Shown: one piece after another, positions 61,638 to 64,000 of the stretch
Layout of the letters: every line of letters starts with the position of its first letter
Numbering within the stretch: the stretch's first letter is position 1
Origin: Arthrobacter sp. MAHUQ-56
Lineage (GTDB): Bacteria > Actinomycetota > Actinomycetes > Actinomycetales > Micrococcaceae
Direction of reading: 5' to 3'
Length of the DNA: 64,000 nt
Assembly (NCBI RefSeq): GCF_019710585.1
Contig: NZ_JAIFZQ010000020.1
Location: 434,001 to 498,000, forward strand
Program-made: the position numbers and the translations under genes
The notes under the pieces: model-generated
Databases searched by the model: none
Told to the model about the DNA's origin: nothing
Seen by the model: the letters and a program-made list of their open reading frames with translations, nothing else

Positions 61638-62873
61638 TCAGTGGAAGGCGCCCAGGCCGGTGATGTGCCGGCCCAGGATCAGGGTGTGCACCTCGTCGGT
61701 ACCCTCATAGGTCCGCACCGACTCCAGGTTCGCGGCGTGCCGCAGCGGTGAGTAGTCACCGGTGATGCCGTTGCCGCCCAGGATGGTCCGGGCCTCACGG
61801 GCCACCGCGATGGCCTCGCGGACGTTGTTGAGCTTGGCCAGTGAAATCTGCTCCGGCCGGATGGTCCCTGCGTCCTTGAGCCGCCCGAGGTGAAGTGCCA
61901 GCAGCGTGCCCTTCTGGATCTCCACCAGCATGTTCACCAGCTTCTCCTGCGTGAGCTGGTAGCCGGCCAGCGGCTTGCCGAACTGCAGCCGGTCCTGCGA
62001 GTACGCCAGCGCGGCCTCGTAGGAATCCCGGGCAGCGCCCATCGCGCCCCAGGCGATGCCGTACCGCGCCTCGTTCAGGCAGGTGAAGGGACCGCGGAGG
62101 CCGAAGCCGCCGGGGAGCAGCGCCTCAGGACCAAGCCGGACGCCGTCGAACGCCACGTCGCACTGGATCGAAGCGCGCATGGACAGCTTCTGTTTGATGG
62201 GCGTGGCCGTCACGCCGGGCGTGCCGGCTGGCACCAGGAAGCCGCGCACGCCGTCGTCCGTCATGGCCCAGACCACCATCACGCCGGCCGCCGAGGCGAG
62301 CCCGATCCAGCGCTTGGCGCCGTTGAGCACCCAGCCGGCGTCGTCCCCACTGCCGTCCCGCTGGGCAACGGTGGCCATGGCGGCTGGATCCGACCCTGCG
62401 GTCGGCTCGGTCAGGGCGAAGCAGCCGATGACCTCGCCGGCCGCCATCCGCGGCAGCCACTCCTCCTTCTGCTCCTCCGAGCCCCACGTATGGATGGCCG
62501 TCATGGCCAGGGAGCCCTGGACCGAGACGAAAGTGCGGATCCCGGAGTCCCCGGCTTCCAGCTCCATCGCCGCGAGGCCGTACTCGACGGCGGACCGGCC
62601 CGGGCAGCCGTAACCCTCCAGGTGCATGCCCAGCACCCCAAGCTCGCCCAACTCGGGGGCGAGCTCCAGGGGAAAGACAGCGTCCTCGTACCACCCGGCA
62701 ATGTCCGGTTTGATCCGTTGCTCCGTGAAGTCGCGGACCTTCTGGCGGAGCTCCAGCTCATCCGCGGACAGCAGGGAGTCGAGGTCCAGGACGTCGGATG
62801 GGCCGGCCATGGCTTCGCCCGTCACTTCTTCGCCCGGCATTTCCTCACGAGTCATTTCTTCGCCCGTCTTCAC
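61638..62873 (-). CDS. Acyl-CoA dehydrogenase, glutaryl-CoA dehydrogenase-like
   Basis: A 411-residue FAD flavoprotein. CFALTEPTAGSDPAAMAT near residue 152 is the FAD/substrate loop, NEARYGIAWGAMGAARDSY near 270 is the CoA site and the base Glu is in RTYEGTDEVHTLILGR near 390, with the YEGTDE context of glutaryl-CoA dehydrogenases. The N-terminus is uncertain: GTG 62873, ATG 62855, 62840 and 62810 are in frame within an imperfect repeat. The core starts near LDLDSLLSADELELRQ. Confidence 0.88.
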   Translation of the reverse strand: MKTGEEMTREEMPGEEVTGEAMAGPSDVLDLDSLLSADELELRQKVRDFTEQRIKPDIAGWYEDAVFPLELAPELGELGVLGMHLEGYGCPGRSAVEYGLAAMELEAGDSGIRTFVSVQGSLAMTAIHTWGSEEQKEEWLPRMAAGEVIGCFALTEPTAGSDPAAMATVAQRDGSGDDAGWVLNGAKRWIGLASAAGVMVVWAMTDDGVRGFLVPAGTPGVTATPIKQKLSMRASIQCDVAFDGVRLGPEALLPGGFGLRGPFTCLNEARYGIAWGAMGAARDSYEAALAYSQDRLQFGKPLAGYQLTQEKLVNMLVEIQKGTLLALHLGRLKDAGTIRPEQISLAKLNNVREAIAVAREARTILGGNGITGDYSPLRHAANLESVRTYEGTDEVHTLILGRHITGLGAFH

Positions 62874-62895
62874 CGGTCATTTCCTCACCAGGAAG
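62812..62895 (-). repeat. Imperfect tandem repeat at the APC / acyl-CoA dehydrogenase junction
   Basis: On the minus strand, GTGAGGAAATGAC-type and GGCGAAGAAATGAC-type units recur about every 12-26 bases, coding for EEMT, EEMP, EEVT repeats. Several GAGG-plus-ATG combinations result, so more than one ribosome start is conceivable. Confidence 0.5.
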
Positions 62896-64000
62896 TAGCC
62901 CCGGGTGGAGGGCAGGAACCGGCAAACGGCGGCGAGCACCACGCCCAGGGACAGCAGCAGGACACCGCTCACAAAGGCCCCGCCGACGCCGAAGATCTGG
63001 GTGTCGCCGTACGCCGGGTCCCACATCTGGATGGCGGAGATGAAGAAGGCGGCGGTCAGCAGCACCGCACCCAGCAGCGGCAGGATGCCGCGGAACCACA
63101 GGTTGCGGGCGGACCCGCGCAAGGTCCCCCGGAAGTACCAGAAGCAGGCGAACCCGGTCAGGGCGTAGTAGAACGCGATGAACAGGCTGATGGCGCTGAT
63201 GGAGTCCGACAGGAGGTTCTCGCTCAGGAAACTCATGGCCACGTAGTAGGCTGCGGCCGCGCCACCCATCACCTGCGTGGAGAAGCCCGGGGTCTGGTTC
63301 TTCGGATGCACTTCACCGAACTTCGCCGGCAGGGCGCCGTGGACGCCCATGGACAGGGTGCCCCGGGCGGTGGGCAGGATGGTGGTCTGGGTGGAGGACA
63401 GGACCGAGGCCAAAACCGCGACGACGATCAGCCAGCCCCATGGACCCAGCACCACGTCCTTCATGGCGAGGAAAACGTCGTCCTGGTTGGCCTCGTTGCC
63501 CAGACCGATTCCTTCCGAACCGACGGTGGCGTACATCATCACCAGCAGCGCCACGGAAACGTAGATTGCCACCAGAACGAAGGCCGAGATCACCGCGCCG
63601 CGGCCCGGCGTGGTGGACGGATTCTCGGTTTCCTCGTTCACCGCCAGGCAGGTGTCCCAGCCCCAGTAGATGAACAGGGCCAGCAGGGCACCGTGCACCA
63701 CTGCACCGGGATCGCCGAAGGCGCCCAAGGGGTTGAACCATTCGAAGTCGAACGCCTGGCCCTCGGGTGCACCCCCGACGATGCGCACCACGAGGGCCAG
63801 CGCGAAGATGCCCAGCGCTATGTACTGGATGTAGGTCAGCACCCGCTGGACATGCTCACCCAGCCGGATGCCCCGGTAGTTCACCAGCGTCATCAGCACG
63901 ATGAACAGCAGTCCCGTCCCCGTGACCAGCACCTTGTTCTGCGCCAGCGATCCGTCACCCACCAGGAGCCACAGGTACTGGCCGGCCACCTGCGCGAGAT
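62877..64000 (-). CDS. APC family permease, N-terminal part cut by the window
   Basis: The C-terminal 374 residues of an amino-acid/polyamine permease of about 11 helices are visible. YWGWDTCLAVNEETENPSTTP is the helix-6 type motif with conserved ENP. The last residues are FLPSTRGYFLVRK. The stop at 62877-62879 is 3 bases before the acyl-CoA dehydrogenase frame, so the two genes form an operon. The start lies outside the window. Confidence 0.85.
   Translation of the reverse strand, partial: LAQVAGQYLWLLVGDGSLAQNKVLVTGTGLLFIVLMTLVNYRGIRLGEHVQRVLTYIQYIALGIFALALVVRIVGGAPEGQAFDFEWFNPLGAFGDPGAVVHGALLALFIYWGWDTCLAVNEETENPSTTPGRGAVISAFVLVAIYVSVALLVMMYATVGSEGIGLGNEANQDDVFLAMKDVVLGPWGWLIVVAVLASVLSSTQTTILPTARGTLSMGVHGALPAKFGEVHPKNQTPGFSTQVMGGAAAAYYVAMSFLSENLLSDSISAISLFIAFYYALTGFACFWYFRGTLRGSARNLWFRGILPLLGAVLLTAAFFISAIQMWDPAYGDTQIFGVGGAFVSGVLLLSLGVVLAAVCRFLPSTRGYFLVRK

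Overview
The window is chromosomal DNA of a high-GC Gram-positive actinobacterium. Codon usage, gene content and protein sequences suggest a Micrococcales soil type such as Arthrobacter or Pseudarthrobacter; the genus is an inference. The DNA is densely coding with short gaps. No phage, IS element, CRISPR array or rRNA was seen; there is one tRNA (Tyr). About sixteen genes begin 6-7 bases after a TANNNT -10 hexamer and lack a clear Shine-Dalgarno site, which points to leaderless mRNAs. Genes inside operons mostly have good Shine-Dalgarno sites.

Layout. 1-3.7 kb: end of a sulfonate/nitrate-type ABC permease, a siroheme synthase (CysG type) and a ferredoxin-NADP reductase (FprA), probably the tail of a sulfur or nitrogen assimilation locus. 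3.7-8.2 kb: an in-frame fusion of a conserved protein with an SRPBCC protein, a DUF1206 membrane protein, two small unknowns and an AI-2E family transporter. 8.2-12 kb: MFS transporter with a GntR regulator, and a CYTH-CHAD protein. 12-16.5 kb: PucR regulator divergent from an aminobutyraldehyde dehydrogenase and GABA transaminase pair (putrescine/GABA catabolism). 16.5-22.2 kb: RarD transporter, topoisomerase IB, a second FprA, and a TetR-glycosyltransferase pair. 22.3-26.8 kb: GAF regulator, ExaC-type aldehyde dehydrogenase, zinc alcohol dehydrogenase and a frameshifted DUF779 gene (alcohol/aldehyde oxidation). 27-30 kb: amino acid permease, TetR regulator, DUF2461 protein.

30-38 kb is an iron and peroxide block: Fur-family regulator overlapping catalase, an MFS exporter, HtpX protease, and an efeUOB iron uptake operon with an IdeR-like box. 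38-45.5 kb: YajQ, tRNA-Tyr, a CBS-domain protein, a LysM protein with a sortase-like C-terminus, a potassium channel, a thioesterase, thioredoxin, a monooxygenase and an acyl-CoA synthetase. 45.4-48 kb: a three-gene operon with a WXG100-like/calpain-like cysteine protease, the best candidate for an undescribed (type VII secreted) system. 48-53 kb: multicopper oxidase with a membrane partner, divergent from a histidine kinase/response regulator pair. 53-64 kb: AlkA-type glycosylase, VOC and DUF1304 proteins, an ArsB/NhaD-like transporter, transsulfuration (CBS then CGS), HxlR-MFS, an SDR, a glutaryl-CoA dehydrogenase-like enzyme and a truncated APC permease.

The most notable signals are the WXG-calpain operon, the shared leaderless promoter architecture, the broken DUF779 gene, the merged SRPBCC ORF, two copies of a dispersed inverted-repeat element, the repeat and palindrome region upstream of the second fprA, and dyads that overlap regulator promoters.
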